DNA of 64,000 nt from CAWGOF01 sp963824225 (lineage in GTDB: Bacteria; Acidobacteriota; Polarisedimenticolia; Polarisedimenticolales; Polarisedimenticolaceae): the NCBI GenBank assembly GCA_963824225.1, contig CAWGOF010000003.1:186001-250000 (forward strand), given 5' to 3'. Below are positions 62,477 through 64,000 of the stretch, in pieces. Below the pieces are notes generated by a model, which did no database searches, had not been told where the DNA came from, and was given only the letters and a program-made list of their open reading frames with translations. The first letter of the stretch is position 1. Each line of letters starts with the position of its first letter. Both the position numbers and the translations under genes were made by a program.

Positions 62477-62490
62477 GGTCGATCCTCGCC

Positions 62491-62795
62491 TCAGCTCGCC
62501 TCGAAGAACTCGATCTCACCCGAGTCCGCCGCCAGCCGGACCCAGGCCTTCTTCCAGTCCGGCCGCTGGCCCATGACGCGGCCCATGCGCTTGGGCTTGC
62601 CGTGCACCCGCGCCGTCCGCACCTCGGCGACCTTGACCTTCTCCGGCGAACAGCTGCTCGATGGCCCGGGCGATCTCGACCTTGTTCGCCCGCAGGTCGG
62701 CACGCGAAAGCAGTACGTCGCCGTCGGCCTCGCGCTGCATCGTCGACTTCTCGGTGACAAGCGGCTGGCGCACGGTGTCGTAGATCAGTCTTCAT
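62491..62795 (-). CDS. rplW: 50S ribosomal protein L23, two frame breaks
   Basis: About 100 residues. The first codons ATG AAG are followed by an extra base near 62788, then IYDTVRQPLVTEKSTMQREA, LLSRADLRANKVEIARAIEQ. An extra G near 62647 precedes EKVKVAEVRTARVHGKPKRM and GRVMGQRPDWKKAWVRLAAD. Sits at the exit tunnel. Confidence 0.92.
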
Positions 62796-63420
62796 CGCGC
62801 CAACACCTCGCTGAGCCGCGCAGCGCCGGCTCTTCGAGACACGATCGTCTCGTGGTCGAGGAGGTCGACGATGCTCAGCCCCAGCGCGCGCACGGCCTTC
62901 ATCCGCGGATGGTTGCGCGCCGCCAGGTCCAGGTTGGGCTCGACATCGGCGGACAGAAGCAGCGTGCGTCTCGGTCGAGCCCAGGCCGCCCGTCAGCGCG
63001 CGCTCCAGATCCTTGGTCTTGTGCGACGCCAGCTCGAAGGCGTCGAGGCACACGAGCTTTCCGTCGCGGAAGCTTCTGCGCCAGGCCGAGCTGCAGCGCG
63101 TTGCGGCGCAGCGCCTTGGGGAAGCCGCCAGGCGTAGTCCGCGGCGTCGGGCCGTGCACGGTGCCGCCGTGACGCCACAGCGGCGAGCGGTTGTCGCCCA
63201 TGCGGGCGCGCCCGGTGTGCTTCTGCTTCCACAGCTTCTTCGTTCCGCCGGAGACCTCGGAGCGGTTCTTGATCTTGTGCGTGCCCGCTCGACCGGCGGC
63301 CTGGTACGCCTGCACGGCCTCCCAGATCAGGTGGTCCTTCAGCGGGTAGTCGAACACGACCGGGTCGAGAGCGATCGACCGCAGCGTCTCGTTCTTCCAG
63401 TTGCGCACCGTGATCTGCAT
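62792..63420 (-). CDS. rplD: 50S ribosomal protein L4, several frame breaks
   Basis: About 208 residues in pieces. MQITVRNWKNETLRSIALDP, FDYPLKDHLIWEAVQAYQAA, GRAGTHKIKNRSEVSGGTKK, LWKQKHTGRARMGDNRSPLW and RHGGTVHGPTPR are in one frame. Beyond 63150 at least four shifts occur: YAWRLPKALRRNALQLGLAQ, LVCLDAFELASHKTKDLERA and a C-terminal region near RNHPRMKAVRALGLSIVDLL. The end (EVLAR, TGA) overlaps the rplW ATG. Confidence 0.92.
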
Positions 63421-63427
63421 GCCCGCC

Positions 63428-64000
63428 TCACCCACGCGCCGACGCGCTCTTGGCGCGTCGCACGACGACCAGTCCGCCCGGAGCCCCGGGCACCGCGCCG
63501 CGCACGAGCAGCAGGTTGCGCTCGGGGTCGACGCGGACGACCTTCACGTTCTTGAGCGTCACGCGATCGCAGCCCATGTGGCCCGGCGCGCGCATGCCCC
63601 GGAGGACCTCGACGGAAACGACGACTGGCCGATCGAGCCCGGCGCACGGTGGAACATCGACCCGTGCGACGCGGCGCCGCCGCCGAAGTTGTGACGCCGC
63701 ATCACGCCCTGGTATCCCTTGCCCTTCGACGTCCCGATCACGTCGACCTGCGCCACGCCGTGGAAGATGCCGACCGTCACCGTGTCGCCCGGCTTGACCG
63801 TCGCCTCGCCCTCGTCGCGCATGGCGAACTCGCGCAGCACGCGCGTCGGCGGAACGCCGGCCTTCTCGTGGTGCCCGCGCTGCGCGCGGTTCGCCCGCCG
63901 CGCGGACTTGCGCGTCGACGAGGCCCAGCTGCACCGCGTCGTAGCCGTCCCGCTCGGCGTGCGCAGCTGCACGACGACGCACGGACCCGCGGCGATCACC
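63428..64000 (-). CDS. rplC: 50S ribosomal protein L3 (5' end beyond the window), several frame breaks
   Basis: First about 22 residues lie off the right edge. Visible: VIAAGPCVVVQLRTP, KSARRANRAQRGHHEKAGVP, EGEATVKPGDTVTVGIFHGV, AQVDVIGTSKGKGYQGVMRR, HNFGGGAASHGSMFHRAPGS, IGQSSFPS, then MRAPGHMGCDRVTLKNVKVV and RNLLLVRGAVPGAPGGLVVV. Frame changes near 63612 and at least two between 63905 and 63965. Confidence 0.93.
   Translation of the reverse strand, partial: GDRRGSVRRRAAAHAERDGYDAVQLGLVDAQVRAAGEPRAARAPREGRRSADARAARVRHARRGRGDGQAGRHGDGRHLPRRGAGRRDRDVEGQGIPGRDAASQLRRRRRVARVDVPPCAGLDRPVVVSVEVLRGMRAPGHMGCDRVTLKNVKVVRVDPERNLLLVRGAVPGAPGGLVVVRRAKSASARG

Noticed and set aside
1..64000. CRISPR arrays, insertion sequences, prophage or toxin-antitoxin modules
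   Set aside because: No regularly spaced repeats, transposase motifs, phage structural genes or paired toxin-antitoxin genes were found on reading both strands.

Overview
The window is high-GC bacterial chromosome (about 70% by eye, not computed) with dense, mostly overlapping genes. It encodes lipid A and LPS-core enzymes (waaA, lpxK, an LpxL-type acyltransferase, split hldE), a LolA-type lipoprotein chaperone and an MltD-like lytic transglycosylase, so the cell is a Gram-negative diderm. It also carries genes more familiar from other groups: RqcH, CarD, PyrR with a PyrK/PyrD type 1B pair, and zinc-type S14, S4 and L36. A deep-branching high-GC lineage, such as Deltaproteobacteria/Myxococcota in the broad sense or an Eisenbacteria-like candidate phylum, would fit. 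I cannot place it further without trees. No phage, insertion sequence, plasmid or CRISPR signal was seen.

Layout. 1-4.1 kb: nrdR (cut by the left edge), a UPF0104 membrane protein, rqcH, carD and tRNA-Leu. 4.1-13.5 kb: M3 oligoendopeptidase, a secreted two-motif aspartic protease, a phosphoesterase, a secreted HEXXH protein, a 38-residue membrane peptide, a sigma-32-type factor, an M23 endopeptidase and nagZ. 13.5-19.8 kb: a pyrimidine locus with pyrR-pyrB-pyrC-purC on the minus strand and pyrK-pyrD-pyrF on the plus strand, fired from two promoters whose -35 boxes lie 10 bp apart. 19.8-27.7 kb: a secreted protein, smc, a polyprenyl diphosphate synthase, lolA, a TPR protein and a small membrane protein. 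27.8-34.9 kb: mutS, a STAS/RsbW anti-sigma pair, yifB/comM and mltD. 35-42 kb: recA, tRNA-Phe, a PhyH dioxygenase, a lexA-pabB-pabC-small-ORF operon and a secreted HEAT-repeat protein. 42-49 kb: an HD-GYP receptor and the LPS operon. 48.9-64 kb: the S10-spc-alpha ribosomal superoperon read leftwards from rplC (cut by the right edge) to rplQ.

Regulation is unusually readable. Many transcription units have a TTGAC-N17/18-TAnnnT promoter visible by eye. Several others seem to start translation 6-10 nt after an (often extended) -10 box, so leaderless or nearly leaderless mRNAs are likely. recA and lexA share a ten-base element at the same place in their promoters. waaA and hldE1 share an 18-bp promoter-like block. 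Three convergent gene pairs end on one shared CTAG.

The main caution is quality. At least 45 single-base insertions or deletions, strongly clustered, break genes that cannot be dispensable (rpoA, secY, map, adk, rplB, rplD and others) while long tracts such as smc are intact. I read these as uncorrected sequencing errors and annotate the affected genes as whole genes with frame breaks. I did not find a clearly new multi-gene system. The most promising leads are the SOS-like lexA-pab operon, the shared promoter blocks, the small membrane ORFs and the secreted proteases.
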